Shown: positions 15,649-25,946 of the stretch, one piece after another
Layout of the letters: each line of letters starts with the position of its first letter
Numbering within the stretch: the first letter of the stretch is position 1
Notes under the pieces: model-generated
What the model saw: only the letters and a program-made list of their open reading frames with translations
Databases searched by the model: none
Told to the model about the DNA's origin: nothing
Source: Aureimonas sp. SA4125
Lineage (GTDB): Bacteria > Pseudomonadota > Alphaproteobacteria > Rhizobiales > Rhizobiaceae
Direction of reading: 5' to 3'
NCBI RefSeq assembly: GCF_019973775.1
Contig: NZ_AP025032.1
Location: 2,356,001-2,420,000 of the forward strand
DNA length: 64,000 nucleotides
Made by a program: the position numbers and the translations under genes

Positions 15649-16521
15649 ATGCAGCCATCGCGCGACATCAGCCGACTCATCGAGATCATGGCGGCGCTGC
15701 GCAATCCCGAGACTGGATGCCCCTGGGACATCGAACAGTCGTTCGAGACCATCGCGCCCTACACCATCGAGGAGGCCTATGAGGTTGCCGACGCGATCGA
15801 GCGACGCGATGCCGAGGATCTTCGCGAGGAGCTCGGAGACCTGCTGCTGCAGGTCGTCTATCACGCGCGTCTGGCCGAGGAGCAGGGGCTGTTCCGGTTC
15901 GAGGACGTTGTCGAGGGCATCACCCAGAAGATGATCCGCCGGCACCCTCATGTCTTCGGAGACGAGACCGCGCGCAATGCGAAATCCGCCAAAGGCCAGT
16001 GGGAGCGGATCAAGGCAGAGGAACGCGCCGAAAAGGCCCTGGCGCGGATGGCGCGGGCCCGGCCGGGCGGAAGCGGTTGGGAGGCATCCCCCGAAAGGAG
16101 CGCGACCGCCCTGCTCCTCGACAGCGTTCCCGGCAACTTTCCGGCCCTCACCCTGGCGCTGAAGGTGCAGGAGCGAGCGGCCAAGGTCGGCTTTGACTGG
16201 GACGCGGCGGCGCCGATCCATGCCAAGATCGACGAGGAGTTTGCCGAGTTCGACGTGGCTCTGGCCGCCGGCGACACGGACGCCATGGAGGACGAGTTCG
16301 GGGACCTTCTGTTCACGCTGGTGAATCTCGCCCGCTACCACGGGCTTGACCCGGAGAAGGCGCTGCGCCGCTGCGTCTCAAAATTCCGCGGACGGTTCAA
16401 CCATATCGAGTCCAGCCTCGGCGCCCGCGGCAGTTCCCTGCAGGCCGCGTCGCTGGACGAGATGGAAGCGCTCTGGATCGAAGCCAAGCGCCTGGCTGAG
16501 GCGGATCAGATCCCAGCCTAG
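15649..16521 (+). CDS. mazG: Nucleoside triphosphate pyrophosphohydrolase MazG
   Basis: A 290-residue protein with two MazG domains. The first (about residues 25-105) has the metal-binding helix pairs EEAYEVADAIE and DLREELGDLLLQVVYHARLAEE, preceded by the CPWD motif. The second (about 180-255) has DEEFAEFDVALAAGD and MEDEFGDLLFTLVNLARY. The enzyme cleaves non-canonical or excess NTPs to NMP and pyrophosphate, cleaning the nucleotide pool and modulating ppGpp levels in some bacteria. It is convergent with hflX and appears to be a single-gene unit. The ATG at 15649 opens directly into the family N-terminus (DISRLIEIMAALRNPETGCPWD). Confidence 0.93.
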   Translation: MQPSRDISRLIEIMAALRNPETGCPWDIEQSFETIAPYTIEEAYEVADAIERRDAEDLREELGDLLLQVVYHARLAEEQGLFRFEDVVEGITQKMIRRHPHVFGDETARNAKSAKGQWERIKAEERAEKALARMARARPGGSGWEASPERSATALLLDSVPGNFPALTLALKVQERAAKVGFDWDAAAPIHAKIDEEFAEFDVALAAGDTDAMEDEFGDLLFTLVNLARYHGLDPEKALRRCVSKFRGRFNHIESSLGARGSSLQAASLDEMEALWIEAKRLAEADQIPA

Positions 16522-16602
16522 CTGCAGGGTTTCGCCCTTTCCGTGCGGGCCTGGCACCCGGGCGCCTGGCCCGGCGAGAGTTCGGCAGGGATAGCCCTGC
16601 CC

Positions 16603-17991
16603 TCAGTCGATCTGCAGGCCGGGGTTCTTTTCGGCCATGCGGCGAAGCTCGGCATGAGCCTGCGTGGTGATCTCGGCGGTCAGTTCGACGGCCCCGTCCT
16701 CCTGGTCGACGCGATGGTGGACCGACGCGTTCTCGTACAGCCAGGGGAGCACCGACAGGGCTTCCGGCTGGATGGTCAGCGTCACTTCACCCAGCACGCC
16801 ACCGATGCGCGTCTCGATGTCTGCCAGGAGTGCCGGCAGGCCATCTCCCGTAAGAGCGGACACCAGATGGACGCCGTGGCCTTCGGCGCGGTTGGCGGCG
16901 GCCGTGTGCAACTGAGCGATGGCCGCCTCGTCGAGAAGGTCGACCTTGTTCCAGACCTCGACGAGGTGCCCGGCATCGGCGGTGTCGATGTCGAGATCGG
17001 CCAGGATCTTGTTGACGTCGCTCGCCTGCGCCGAGGCGTCGGGATCGCTCATGTCGCGCACATGCAGGATCAGCTCGGCCTCGACCACTTCTTCCAGCGT
17101 CGCCCGGAAGGCCGCGACGAGATGCGTCGGCAGGTCGGAAATGAAGCCGACGGTATCGGAGACGATCACCTCGGTGCCGTGCGGCAGCGCGATGCGGCGA
17201 AGCGTCGGGTCGAGCGTGGCAAAGAGCAGATCCTGCGCGAGGACGGACGCGCCGGTGATGGTGTTGAACAGCGTCGACTTTCCGGCATTGGTATAGCCGA
17301 CAAGGGCGATGACGGGATGCGGCGCCTTCTTGCGTTTGGCACGGTGGAGCGTGCGCGTGCGGCGGACGGCTTCGAGATCCTTCTCCAGGCGCTTGATGCG
17401 CTCCTGCAACTGACGCCGGTCGGATTCGATCTGCGTCTCGCCGGGGCCGCCCAGGAAGCCGGCGCCGCCGCGCTGGCGTTCCAGATGCGTCCAGGACCGG
17501 ACAAGCCGGCCCTTCTGATAGTTCAGGTGCGCCAGCTCGACCTGCAGCCTTCCCTCCTTCGTGCGCGCGCGGCGCCCGAAGATCTCGAGGATCAGGCCGG
17601 TCCGGTCGAGCACCTTGGTGCCCAGTTCCTTTTCCAGATTGCGCTGCTGCACGGGCGTCAGCGGATGGTCGATGATGACGAGCCCGATCTCCTCCGCGGC
17701 GACGACGCCCTTCAGTTCCTCGACCTTGCCTGCACCGATCAGCGTCGCCGGCCGGGCCTTTGCCACGGAGATGATCCCGCGGGCCACGATCTCGAGATCG
17801 ATCGCCGCGGCCAGACCGCAGATCTCCTCAAGCCGCTGCTCGTCGGCGCGCCTGATGACATCGGTACCCGCACTGGCGCGGTCCTCGGCCAACTGCACCT
17901 TCTTCAGGAGCGGCACGAACACCCCTGCCCGCGTCACGACGGCCTTGTGCTCAATGGGACCTTTCGGCCGCGTCTCGTCGAATTCGGTCAA
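16603..17991 (-). CDS. hflX: Ribosome-associated GTPase HflX
   Basis: A 462-residue GTPase. The N-terminal HflX domain includes LIGAGKVEEL and DHPLTPVQQRNLE. A coiled-coil linker (ESDRRQLQERIKRLEKDLE, about 210-228) precedes the G domain with GYTNAGKSTLFN (P-loop), DTVGFI (switch II) and NKVD (specificity). HflX binds the ribosome E site and splits stalled 70S ribosomes under stress. It begins with TTG at 17991, directly after the hfq stop codon and in the same frame, with AGGA in the end of hfq as ribosome site. No ATG is available nearby. The hfq-hflX pairing is standard in proteobacteria, though the zero spacing is unusual. Confidence 0.95.
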   Translation of the reverse strand: MTEFDETRPKGPIEHKAVVTRAGVFVPLLKKVQLAEDRASAGTDVIRRADEQRLEEICGLAAAIDLEIVARGIISVAKARPATLIGAGKVEELKGVVAAEEIGLVIIDHPLTPVQQRNLEKELGTKVLDRTGLILEIFGRRARTKEGRLQVELAHLNYQKGRLVRSWTHLERQRGGAGFLGGPGETQIESDRRQLQERIKRLEKDLEAVRRTRTLHRAKRKKAPHPVIALVGYTNAGKSTLFNTITGASVLAQDLLFATLDPTLRRIALPHGTEVIVSDTVGFISDLPTHLVAAFRATLEEVVEAELILHVRDMSDPDASAQASDVNKILADLDIDTADAGHLVEVWNKVDLLDEAAIAQLHTAAANRAEGHGVHLVSALTGDGLPALLADIETRIGGVLGEVTLTIQPEALSVLPWLYENASVHHRVDQEDGAVELTAEITTQAHAELRRMAEKNPGLQID

Positions 17992-18237
17992 TCAGACTTG
18001 TCCTGGCTCTTCGGTCTCGAACATGTTCACCGGCTGTGATGGCATGATGGTCGAGATGGCATGCTTGTAGACGAGCTGCGAGTGGCCATCGCGGCGCAGC
18101 AGCACGCAGAAATTGTCGAACGATGTCACCACGCCTGTGAGCTTGACGCCGTTCACGAGAAAGATGGTGAGGGAGATCTTCTGCTTTCTGACGGTGTTCA
18201 GAAAGACGTCCTGCAGGTTCTGCAAGCGATCGGCCAT
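17992..18237 (-). CDS. hfq: RNA chaperone Hfq
   Basis: An 81-residue Sm-like protein, the usual alphaproteobacterial length. The Sm1 motif ([27 protein letters not shown]) and Sm2 motif ([12 protein letters not shown]) are complete, with the proximal-face residues Q8, F42 and K56/H57 region (LVYKHAIST) in place. A short acidic tail (ETEEPGQV) follows. The hexamer pairs small RNAs with mRNAs and in Hyphomicrobiales also influences nitrogen control. It sits downstream of ntrX and directly upstream of hflX on the same strand. A 196-bp gap to ntrX leaves room for its own promoter. Confidence 0.97.
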   Translation of the reverse strand: MADRLQNLQDVFLNTVRKQKISLTIFLVNGVKLTGVVTSFDNFCVLLRRDGHSQLVYKHAISTIMPSQPVNMFETEEPGQV

Positions 18238-18433
18238 GAGACATTCCTATTTTCTTGTTGGCGTAACCCAGGACGTTGCCCGGGCGGGCGCGGTTCGGTC
18301 TGATATGGGCAGTCTAAGGACGCATGCCGATCGCCACCCGGATAGCACTTTTGGCTGCTGCGGCGCAACCTCGGCACCCCGTTGCGCGTCCCCATCCAAA
18401 CCCATGCTGCAGCGGCCCTGGCGCGCCAAAACG

Positions 18434-19798
18434 TCAGATGCCGAGGGACTTCAGCTTGCGGTGAAGCGCCGAGCGTTCCATGCCGACGAATTCGGCCGTA
18501 CGCGAGATGTTGCCGCCGAAGCGGTTGATCTGCGCCATCAGATATTCCTTCTCGAAGACCTCCCGGGCGTCACGCAGGGGAAGCGCCAGAATGCGGCCGT
18601 CAGACTGGCTCGGCGTGCGCGGCAGCATGTCGCCGACCTCGTGCGGCAGCATGTCGGCCGAGATCGGCGCATCGTCGTCGCCCTCCCGCGAGAGGATCAT
18701 CAGCCGTTCGACATTGTTGCGCAGCTGGCGGATGTTGCCCGGCCAATCGCTCGACTGCAGCACTGCCATGGCTTCAGGGCTGATCGCCTTCGTCTTGATA
18801 CCGGTCTGCTCGCCGATCTGCTTCATGAAAGCCTCGATCAGCAGCGGGATGTCGGCGCGGCGTTCTGACAAGGGCGGCACGGCGATCGGCACGACCGCGA
18901 GCCGGTGATAGAGGTCCTCCCGGAACGTTCCTTCGCTGATCATCGATTCCAGGTTCTGCGCCGTCGAGGACACGATGCGCACGTCGACCTTGACGCGCTT
19001 GGTTCCGCCGACACGCTCGAAAGTCTGTTCGGTCAGGACGCGCAGGATCTTGTTCTGCGTCTCGCGCGGCATGTCGCCGACTTCGTCGAGGTAGAGGATG
19101 CCGCCGTGCGCTTCCTCGAAGGCACCGACCTTGCGCTCGACGCCAGCAGGCGCGTCGGTGCCGAACAGCTCGACCTCCATGCGATCCGGCGTGATCGCTG
19201 CGGCGTTCAACGCGACGAAGGGGCCGTTGGCGCGGGCAGAGGCGGCATGGATGGCGCGGGCCACCATTTCCTTGCCCGAGCCCGAGGGCCCGAGAATCAT
19301 CACGCGGCTGTTGGTCGGCGCCACGCGCTCGATCGTCGTGCGCAGCTGGTTCATCGGATGCGACTTGCCGAGGAGCTCGGAGAAGTCGACCGAGCGGCGC
19401 CGGAGGTCCGAGACCTCGCGCCGCAACTTGGAGGTCTCGAGCGCCCTTTCCGCGACCAGCACCAGGCGGTCGGCCTTGAAGGGCTTCTCGATATAGTCGT
19501 AGGCACCGCGACGGATCGCCGAGACGGCCGTCTCGATGTTGCCGTGGCCCGAGATCATGACCACGGGAACCTCAGGATGCTGCGCCTTGATCGCCTCGAG
19601 AAGGTCGAGCCCGTCGAGCCGGCTGCCCTGGAGCCAGATGTCGAGGAAGACCAGACGCGGCACACGGTCGGCGATCGCCTGCAGCGCAGCGTCGGAATTG
19701 CCGGCGATGCGCGTCTCGTGGCCTTCGTCCTCCAGAATGCCGGCGACGAGATCACGGATGTCGGCTTCGTCATCGACGATGAGGATGTCTGACGCCAT
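18434..19798 (-). CDS. ntrX: Nitrogen response regulator NtrX
   Basis: A 454-residue response regulator. The receiver domain (1-120) has D10-D11 acidic residues, phospho-acceptor D53 and KPF. The AAA+ domain (about 140-370) has Walker A GPSGSGKE and Walker B GGILYLDEVGDMP. A C-terminal Fis-type helix-turn-helix follows (NISRTAEFVGMERSALHRKL). The GAFTGA loop needed to contact sigma-54 is absent: the segment reads FGTDAPAGVERKVGAFEEA instead. This is known for alphaproteobacterial NtrX, which acts on sigma-70 promoters. Its ATG touches the ntrY stop codon (one-base overlap), so the pair is coupled. It regulates nitrogen metabolism, respiration and cell-envelope genes in relatives. Confidence 0.95.
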   Translation of the reverse strand: MASDILIVDDEADIRDLVAGILEDEGHETRIAGNSDAALQAIADRVPRLVFLDIWLQGSRLDGLDLLEAIKAQHPEVPVVMISGHGNIETAVSAIRRGAYDYIEKPFKADRLVLVAERALETSKLRREVSDLRRRSVDFSELLGKSHPMNQLRTTIERVAPTNSRVMILGPSGSGKEMVARAIHAASARANGPFVALNAAAITPDRMEVELFGTDAPAGVERKVGAFEEAHGGILYLDEVGDMPRETQNKILRVLTEQTFERVGGTKRVKVDVRIVSSTAQNLESMISEGTFREDLYHRLAVVPIAVPPLSERRADIPLLIEAFMKQIGEQTGIKTKAISPEAMAVLQSSDWPGNIRQLRNNVERLMILSREGDDDAPISADMLPHEVGDMLPRTPSQSDGRILALPLRDAREVFEKEYLMAQINRFGGNISRTAEFVGMERSALHRKLKSLGI

Positions 19799-22041
19799 CA
19801 GTCACCAGTCCTTTCTACTGCAGGGGAATGTGAGGGGCTCGCGTCGTCCGCAGGCGTCTGCGTTGCCGGCAGAACGACACGAACCAGAGCGCCCTGTTCT
19901 TGTTCCGGGGCGTCACCGAGTTGGATCGTGCCGCCATGCTCCTCGATGATCTTGCGCACGATGGCGAGGCCGAGGCCGGTCCCCTTCTCGCGCGTCGTCA
20001 TATAGGGCTCCAGAAGGCGTTCGCGATCCTCGCGGGGAAAGCCGCGGCCGTTGTCGGTGAAATCGATCCGGTGAAAACCACCGGACGTCGTGACGGCAAT
20101 GCCGATCCTGCCTTCCGCGAGTTCGGAAGCCTCAACGGACTCGACGGCGTTTTTCACGATGTTGCCGAAGGCCTGGCTTAGAAGGCGGATGTCGAATGTC
20201 CCAAAGAGCGGCGCCGCACCGAAGTCGGTCGAGAAAACGATGCCGTGATCGCCCATCTCGCGCATGAAAACCGCTTCCTTCAGCGCTTCCCGAAGATCCC
20301 GGTTTTCCATGCGCGGCTTTGGCATGCGCGCGAAGCTGGAGAATTCGTCAACCATGCGGCCGATGTCGGAGACCTGCCGGATGATCGTGTCGACGCAGCG
20401 ATCGAACACTTCGCGATCGCCCTCGACCATCTTGCCATAGCGCCGCCTGATGCGTTCAGCCGAGAGCTGGATCGGGGTCAGCGGGTTCTTGATCTCATGG
20501 GCGATGCGGCGGGCGACATCGGCCCAGGCAGACGAGCGCTGCGCGTCGACGAGGTCGGTGATGTCGTCGATGGTGACGACGCTCGACTGCGCGCCTTCGC
20601 GGGTCTCCTCCGAGGTCACGCGAATGGCCAGAACCCGTTCGCGCTCCTGGGTGCGCAGCTTGATCTCTTCCTGGTACTCCGCCTTGCGCGAGGCCGCGGC
20701 GGCGCGGTGGATCTGGGCGATCAGCGGAAAGATCTCGCGCAGGTTGCGCCCGACCGCCTCGCCCGAGGAAACCGCCAGAATGCGCTCGGCCGAAGGGTTC
20801 AGCATCGAGATCGTGCCATCGCTGCCGACGCCCATGACGCCGACGGTCACGCCCGAGAGCACGGCTTCTGTGAAGCGCCGCCGCTCGTCGATCACGTCCT
20901 TCGCGTGCACGAGTTCGCCCCGCTGCGTCCGCAGCTGGCGGATCATGTTGTTGAAGGTGTTGGACAGCGAGCCGACGTCACCGTCCGAGGCGCGCACCGG
21001 CACGGAAATGGCGAGATTTCCTTCACTGACCTCGTCGGCGGCAGAGATGAGGAGCCGGATCGGCCGCACCAGACGGTCGGCGACGCCGATGCCGGTCCAG
21101 ATCGCAGACAGGAGAACGATCAGCGTAATGCCGAGATAGAGCAGCGCGAACGCGATCTGGGTCCCGATCCGGTTGCTCTGGAGGCTCGAATATTCCGCCG
21201 AGCGATCCTCCATCAGCCGCAGCGCCGAGATGACCTCGGGATCGACGGCCCGCACGGTGTAGAGAAAGATATTGTCGCCGAGGGCCCGGAGCTTGAGGAT
21301 GGCGCCGACCAGATTGGTGACGCCCGGCGGGATGAAGACGAGATTGCCCTGCTTGGCCTGCTCCATGGCGTCCGCCGGCGGCGCCGGCAGGGGCCGTTCC
21401 ACCGGCACGTCGGCCCGCATCACCGGATCGCCGGTCTCCCGCAGCAGCTGCGCCCCGATCAACGACCGCCCCCTCGCCTGCTCGGTCAACAGTGCCTGGA
21501 AGCCGGTTCGGTCGAGGTCGTAGAGACGGCGCTGGGCATCGAGATCGTAGGCCATCGACAACGTGGTGCCCTGCAGATTGCGGGCGTTCTCGTTGACATA
21601 GGCCCGGGCGACGCTGACGGACGATTCCACGATCGCCCGCGTCCGGATCTCGAACCATCGGTCCAGGCCAAGGTCGAGCGTGATGCCTGCGACGACCGCC
21701 ACGAGCAGCGCCGGCAGTGCCGCGACGATGGCAAACAGGACGACGATCCGCACATGCAGGCGCGAAGCCGCCTTGCCCTGGTGGCGGGCCCGCGCCATCC
21801 GCAGGACCTCGCGCCAGATCAGCGCGCAAAGACCCAGAACGAAAGCGCCGTTGACCACCGAGGCGATGCGCACGACCGTTTCCGTCGGCTCGATCGGCGT
21901 CAGCCCCATGAGGACAACGAAGGAGATCGCCCCCGTCACCAGCGCGCTGGCGACGGCGATCACTCCGGGCACCAGCATGAACCGCCGCCGTTCCGGAAGA
22001 ACGGCGGCGTCGTGGTCGGATTCTGCGGGCTCTGCTGTCAT
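19798..22041 (-). CDS. ntrY: Sensor histidine kinase NtrY
   Basis: A 747-residue membrane kinase. Helices are visible at about residues 22-47, 57-78, 97-124 and 295-318, with a periplasmic sensor domain of about 170 residues between the third and fourth. A HAMP domain (about 320-375), a PAS domain (about 385-495), and the HisKA motif RRIAHEIKNPLTPIQLSAER with H515 follow. The ATPase domain has DNGRGFP and [12 protein letters not shown]. It phosphorylates NtrX. NtrYX senses redox or nitrogen status and cross-talks with NtrBC in related bacteria. It lies directly upstream of ntrX and 81 bp downstream of ntrC. Confidence 0.95.
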   Translation of the reverse strand: MTAEPAESDHDAAVLPERRRFMLVPGVIAVASALVTGAISFVVLMGLTPIEPTETVVRIASVVNGAFVLGLCALIWREVLRMARARHQGKAASRLHVRIVVLFAIVAALPALLVAVVAGITLDLGLDRWFEIRTRAIVESSVSVARAYVNENARNLQGTTLSMAYDLDAQRRLYDLDRTGFQALLTEQARGRSLIGAQLLRETGDPVMRADVPVERPLPAPPADAMEQAKQGNLVFIPPGVTNLVGAILKLRALGDNIFLYTVRAVDPEVISALRLMEDRSAEYSSLQSNRIGTQIAFALLYLGITLIVLLSAIWTGIGVADRLVRPIRLLISAADEVSEGNLAISVPVRASDGDVGSLSNTFNNMIRQLRTQRGELVHAKDVIDERRRFTEAVLSGVTVGVMGVGSDGTISMLNPSAERILAVSSGEAVGRNLREIFPLIAQIHRAAAASRKAEYQEEIKLRTQERERVLAIRVTSEETREGAQSSVVTIDDITDLVDAQRSSAWADVARRIAHEIKNPLTPIQLSAERIRRRYGKMVEGDREVFDRCVDTIIRQVSDIGRMVDEFSSFARMPKPRMENRDLREALKEAVFMREMGDHGIVFSTDFGAAPLFGTFDIRLLSQAFGNIVKNAVESVEASELAEGRIGIAVTTSGGFHRIDFTDNGRGFPREDRERLLEPYMTTREKGTGLGLAIVRKIIEEHGGTIQLGDAPEQEQGALVRVVLPATQTPADDASPSHSPAVERTGD

Positions 22042-22122
22042 CGAGTCGCTTCGAACATTTGCGTCAGTTGCGAGATTGCAACGTAATGTGTTCGAAATGC
22101 AACGGACGCAAGAAAAGTTGAG

Positions 22123-23571
22123 CTATCGAAGCGACCGGACCACGGAGACGTCGAGATCCCGAATCTTCTTGCGCAGCGTGTTCCGGTTCACGCCGAGGAG
22201 ATCGGCAGCCTTGACCTGATTGCCGCGGGTCGCCGCCAGCGCGGCCGCGATCAGCGGGTACTCGACTTCCCGCAGGATCCGGCCATGCAGTCCCGGGGGT
22301 GGGAGCTGGTCACCGAAGGACGCGAAATAGTCGGACAGGTACCGCTCCACCGAAGCACTGAGATCAACCGGCCGGCTGCCGTCGGTCTCGCTGTCGAGGG
22401 CACGGGCATATTCGTTCGACAGCTCGTGCTCGATGAGCTCGCCGGAAATCTCGTCCTGCGGATAAAGGGCCGACAGGCGCCGGATCAGGTTTTCCAGTTC
22501 GCGCACATTGCCTGGCCAAGTGTAGCGCCGCATGACGTCGAGTGCGCCCTGGCTCAGCGTCTTGCGCGGCAGCCCCTCCTTCTGCACTTCGGTGAAGAAG
22601 TGGCGGGCAAGATCGGGCAGATCCTCGATTCGTTCGCGCAGCGGCGGCAGCCGAAGCGGCACCACGTTCAGCCGATAGAAAAGATCCTCGCGAAACAGGC
22701 CGCGGCTGATCAGCTGGCGCAGATCCTTGTTCGTCGCCGAAACGATGCGCACGTCGGTGGCGATCGGGGTGCGTCCGCCGACGACCGTGTATTCGCCCTG
22801 CTGCAACACCCGCAGCAGCCGGGTCTGCGCCTCCATCGGCATGTCGCCGATCTCGTCGAGAAAGAGCGTGCCGCCTTCGGCCTGCTCGAAGCGGCCGCTC
22901 GACCGGCTCTGGGCGCCGGTGAAGGCACCCTTTTCGTGGCCGAACAGCTCGGACTCGATGAGGTCGCGCGGGATGGCCGCCATGTTGATCGCGACGAACG
23001 GGCCCTTGCGACGGCGCCCGTAATCGTGGAGCGCGCGCGCGACGAGTTCCTTGCCCGTGCCGGATTCGCCGGTGATGGTCACCGTAAGATCGGTCTGCAT
23101 CATCCGCGCCAAAGCGCGGTAGATGTCCTGCATCGCCGGCGACCGGCCAACCAGCGGCATGTTGTCGGCTGGATCCTCGCCGGGACCGGCACTCGGCTGG
23201 GGCTTCGGCTCGGCCAGCGCGCGGCGGACGATCGAGACCAGCTCGGTCAGATCGAAGGGCTTGGGAATATAGTCGTAGGCCCCTTTTTCCGACGCCTTGA
23301 TGGCCGTCATGAAGGTATTCTGCGCCGACATCACCACCACCGGCAGGTCGGGCCGGCTGTTCTTGATCTTCGGCAGCACGTCGAAGGCATTGCCGTCCGG
23401 CATCAACACGTCGGTGATGACGAGGTCGCCCTCGCCGGCCGAGATCCAGCGCCAGAGCGTCGCGATGTTGGCGGTGACGCGCACTTCGTAGCCGGCGCGC
23501 ATCAAGGCCTGGGAAATGACCGTGCGGATCGCGGCGTCGTCGTCGGCAACGAGTATCTGAGCGGGAGCCAT
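22123..23571 (-). CDS. ntrC: Nitrogen regulator NtrC (NRI), sigma-54 activator
   Basis: A 482-residue enhancer-binding protein. The receiver domain has D54 as phospho-acceptor ([11 protein letters not shown]). The AAA+ domain has Walker A GESGTGKE, the intact sigma-54 loop GAFTGA, and [13 protein letters not shown] as Walker B. The Fis-type helix-turn-helix ends the protein ([23 protein letters not shown]). The ATG at 23571 gives the family N-terminus; the frame upstream to 23946 is the shadow of ntrB. Phosphorylated by NtrB under nitrogen limitation, it activates genes such as glnB-glnA, and a matching sigma-54 promoter is present at 62607-62624 in this window. Confidence 0.96.
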   Translation of the reverse strand: MAPAQILVADDDAAIRTVISQALMRAGYEVRVTANIATLWRWISAGEGDLVITDVLMPDGNAFDVLPKIKNSRPDLPVVVMSAQNTFMTAIKASEKGAYDYIPKPFDLTELVSIVRRALAEPKPQPSAGPGEDPADNMPLVGRSPAMQDIYRALARMMQTDLTVTITGESGTGKELVARALHDYGRRRKGPFVAINMAAIPRDLIESELFGHEKGAFTGAQSRSSGRFEQAEGGTLFLDEIGDMPMEAQTRLLRVLQQGEYTVVGGRTPIATDVRIVSATNKDLRQLISRGLFREDLFYRLNVVPLRLPPLRERIEDLPDLARHFFTEVQKEGLPRKTLSQGALDVMRRYTWPGNVRELENLIRRLSALYPQDEISGELIEHELSNEYARALDSETDGSRPVDLSASVERYLSDYFASFGDQLPPPGLHGRILREVEYPLIAAALAATRGNQVKAADLLGVNRNTLRKKIRDLDVSVVRSLR

Positions 23572-23584
23572 CAGATCATGTCCT

Positions 23585-24721
23585 TCAATGGTCGCCGGCT
23601 GCGACGTCTGCTTCGACGGGGCCGGCCGGGTCCATGGCCTCCCGCCACATGGGCATGAGAACCCGGAAGGTCGTATGCCCCGGCTGCGACTCGCATTCGA
23701 TGACGCCGCCGTGGTCGCCGATGATTTTCGCGACGAGGGCCAGCCCGAGGCCCGAGCCGCTGGGCTTGGTGGTAACGAAGGGATCGAAGATGTTTTCCCG
23801 GATATCCTCGGGAACACCCGGGCCATTGTCCTCGACGAGAAACTCGAGCGGCAGGGTGACGCGGCGCTTGGTCCCGGGCACCGACAGACGGACGCCCGGA
23901 CGGAAGGCCGTGGACAGGCGGATTTCGCCTCCCTCATGTCCGGCAATCGCCTCGTTGGCGTTCTTCACGAGGTTGAGGAACACCTGGACGAGCTGGTCGC
24001 GATTGGCGAAGACGGAGGGCAGTGACGGGTCGTAGTTTTCCACGAACTTCGTTCCCCGGGCGAAGCCGCTGCGGGCCAGCGTCTTCACATGGTCGAGGAC
24101 CGAATGGATGTTCACCGCGGAGCGCTCGATCGGCCGCTGGTCGGAGAAGACTTCCATGCGGTCGACCAGCTTGACGATCCGATCGCTCTCTTCCTGGATG
24201 AGGCGCGTGAGCACCCTGTCCTCGTCGCTAACGGCGGTCTCGAGGAGCTGCGCTGCCCCCTTGATGCCGGAGAGCGGATTACGGATCTCGTGCGCCAGCA
24301 TCGCGGCAAGGCCGGTGACCGTACGGGCGGCCGACCGGTGCGTCAGCTGCCGGTCCATCTTGTCGGCGATGGAACGGAGCTGAATCATGATCACGACATG
24401 ATCAGGCGCATCGACTAGGCCCGAGACGTAGAGATCGACGAGCCTTTCCCCGCCGATCCGCGGCGAGGACACGTCGACGCGGTATTCGCTGATGCGTGAG
24501 CGATCGGCGCGCACCTGCTCGATCAGGCCGAAGAGCGGACTGTCGGCGGGGATGAAGTCGGAGAGCTGGCGCTTCACGAGATGCGAGGCGCCGGCGGAGA
24601 AGAACTGCTCCGCGTCCGAATTGGCAAACACGAAAAAACCCTCGGCGTCGATGACGATCACCGGATGCGGCAGCGCGTTGAGGATCCGGAGCTGCAGCTC
24701 CGGCAGGGCAGGAGTTTTCAT
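23585..24721 (-). CDS. ntrB: Nitrogen sensor histidine kinase/phosphatase NtrB (NRII)
   Basis: A 378-residue cytoplasmic kinase. A PAS domain (about 15-120, [19 protein letters not shown]) precedes the HisKA motif [18 protein letters not shown] and an ATPase domain with NLVKNANEA (N box), VEDNGPGVP (G1) and GSGLGLALV (G2). No membrane segment is present. It phosphorylates NtrC when nitrogen is scarce and dephosphorylates it when PII (GlnB, also in this window) signals plenty. The ATG at 24721 lies one base after the dusB stop codon, so dusB-ntrB-ntrC read as one operon. Upstream in-frame starts would run through dusB. Confidence 0.95.
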   Translation of the reverse strand: MKTPALPELQLRILNALPHPVIVIDAEGFFVFANSDAEQFFSAGASHLVKRQLSDFIPADSPLFGLIEQVRADRSRISEYRVDVSSPRIGGERLVDLYVSGLVDAPDHVVIMIQLRSIADKMDRQLTHRSAARTVTGLAAMLAHEIRNPLSGIKGAAQLLETAVSDEDRVLTRLIQEESDRIVKLVDRMEVFSDQRPIERSAVNIHSVLDHVKTLARSGFARGTKFVENYDPSLPSVFANRDQLVQVFLNLVKNANEAIAGHEGGEIRLSTAFRPGVRLSVPGTKRRVTLPLEFLVEDNGPGVPEDIRENIFDPFVTTKPSGSGLGLALVAKIIGDHGGVIECESQPGHTTFRVLMPMWREAMDPAGPVEADVAAGDH

Positions 24722-24722
24722 G

Positions 24723-25829
24723 TCAGGCAGCCTCTCGCCTCCTTGTCGCATCGGTCCCGCGCTCGATCTCGGCGATGCTGGTATCGCCGAACACATGGCG
24801 CAGCCGCTCGATCGCGACCGCCGACGAGCGCGCGACGAGGATGGCGGCGCGGTCCGCGGTGATCTCCGCGCCGCTCGCCGCCGCAAAGCCATCGAGATAC
24901 CAACCGAGATGCTTGCGCGAATGGCGCAGCCCCGTATCGCTGCCATAGTGGAGGAGCATGTCCTCGTAGTGGTCGATCACGAAGTCGGCAAAGGACAGGG
25001 CGTCGAGATCATCGAGGGTGATGGCGCCGGCAAGAAGCCCGGGAAACCACGGCCTGCCATAGGTGCCGCGCCCGATCATCACCGCGTCGGCGCCGCTCGC
25101 CGCCAGCATGGCCGACCGCTGGCCGCTCGCGACGAGATCGCCATTGGCCACCACCGGCACCGTCACGGCCGCCTTGACGGCGGCGATGGCCCGCCAGTCG
25201 GCCGAGCCCGTGTAGAGCTGCTGGCGGGTTCGCCCATGTACCGTGATCATCCGGACACCGGCGGCCTCGGCGCGCGCGGCGATTTCCGGCGAGTTGATCG
25301 TCTGGTGGTCCCAGCCGAGCCGCATCTTCAGCGTCACGGGGACGGCACCCGCGCCGGCCACCGTCGCGTCGACCAGCCGCAGTGCCAGATCCGGCTCGCG
25401 CATCAGCGCCGATCCGGACTGGCCGCCGACCACTTTCTTGGCCGGGCAGCCCATGTTGATGTCGATGATGTCTGCGCCAAGATCGGCGGCCCGCTCGGCC
25501 GCCTCCCGCATCCAGGCGGGATCGCGACCGGCGAGCTGCACCACATGGACGCCATCGCCATCGCGCATCGCGCGCAGCATGCTTTCGCGAAAACCACGCA
25601 CGAGTTCGCCGCTCGCCACCATTTCCGACACGACCAGCCCCGCGCCGAAGCGGCGGGCACGGCGGCGGAAGGGCACGTCGGTGATCCCGGAGAGAGGGGC
25701 CAGGAACACTGTATTTCCCGGCCTGAGGCCACCGATGTCGAAGCCGGCGGGCACAAATGGCGTCGCCCCGCCCGGAAGGGCGTCGCCTATTGCTTGGGCA
25801 GCTGCGGGAGATGTCGATTCTGGCGTCAT
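24723..25829 (-). CDS. dusB: tRNA-dihydrouridine synthase DusB (NifR3)
   Basis: A 368-residue flavoenzyme with a TIM-barrel. Family motifs are [20 protein letters not shown] near the start, [11 protein letters not shown] with the catalytic Cys, [36 protein letters not shown], and [11 protein letters not shown] phosphate binding ([13 protein letters not shown]). It reduces specific uridines in the D-loop of tRNA using FMN and NADPH. In Hyphomicrobiales and Rhodobacterales this gene, long called nifR3, sits first in the ntrBC operon, exactly as here. It diverges from ispDF with 117 bp between the starts. Confidence 0.94.
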   Translation of the reverse strand: MTPESTSPAAAQAIGDALPGGATPFVPAGFDIGGLRPGNTVFLAPLSGITDVPFRRRARRFGAGLVVSEMVASGELVRGFRESMLRAMRDGDGVHVVQLAGRDPAWMREAAERAADLGADIIDINMGCPAKKVVGGQSGSALMREPDLALRLVDATVAGAGAVPVTLKMRLGWDHQTINSPEIAARAEAAGVRMITVHGRTRQQLYTGSADWRAIAAVKAAVTVPVVANGDLVASGQRSAMLAASGADAVMIGRGTYGRPWFPGLLAGAITLDDLDALSFADFVIDHYEDMLLHYGSDTGLRHSRKHLGWYLDGFAAASGAEITADRAAILVARSSAVAIERLRHVFGDTSIAEIERGTDATRRREAA

Positions 25830-25946
25830 GTCTTCTGCAATCTAACCGCACATGCTCAAAAGACAAGCACATCTCGCTTGCAGTGCACAGGTGCCTATGA
25901 TCAGTCCCCCAAGGGATCTGTGCGATGCAATATCACGGGACGAACC

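Noticed and set aside
16543..18039. 498-residue plus-strand frame
   Set aside because: Shadow of hflX, which carries all its GTPase motifs on the minus strand.
20245..22086. 613-residue plus-strand frame
   Set aside because: Antisense to ntrY; very rich in Arg and His, with no recognisable domain.
24492..25946. Long N-terminal extension of IspDF
   Set aside because: The sequence before the ATG at 25947 is antisense to dusB and ntrB and unlike any IspD.
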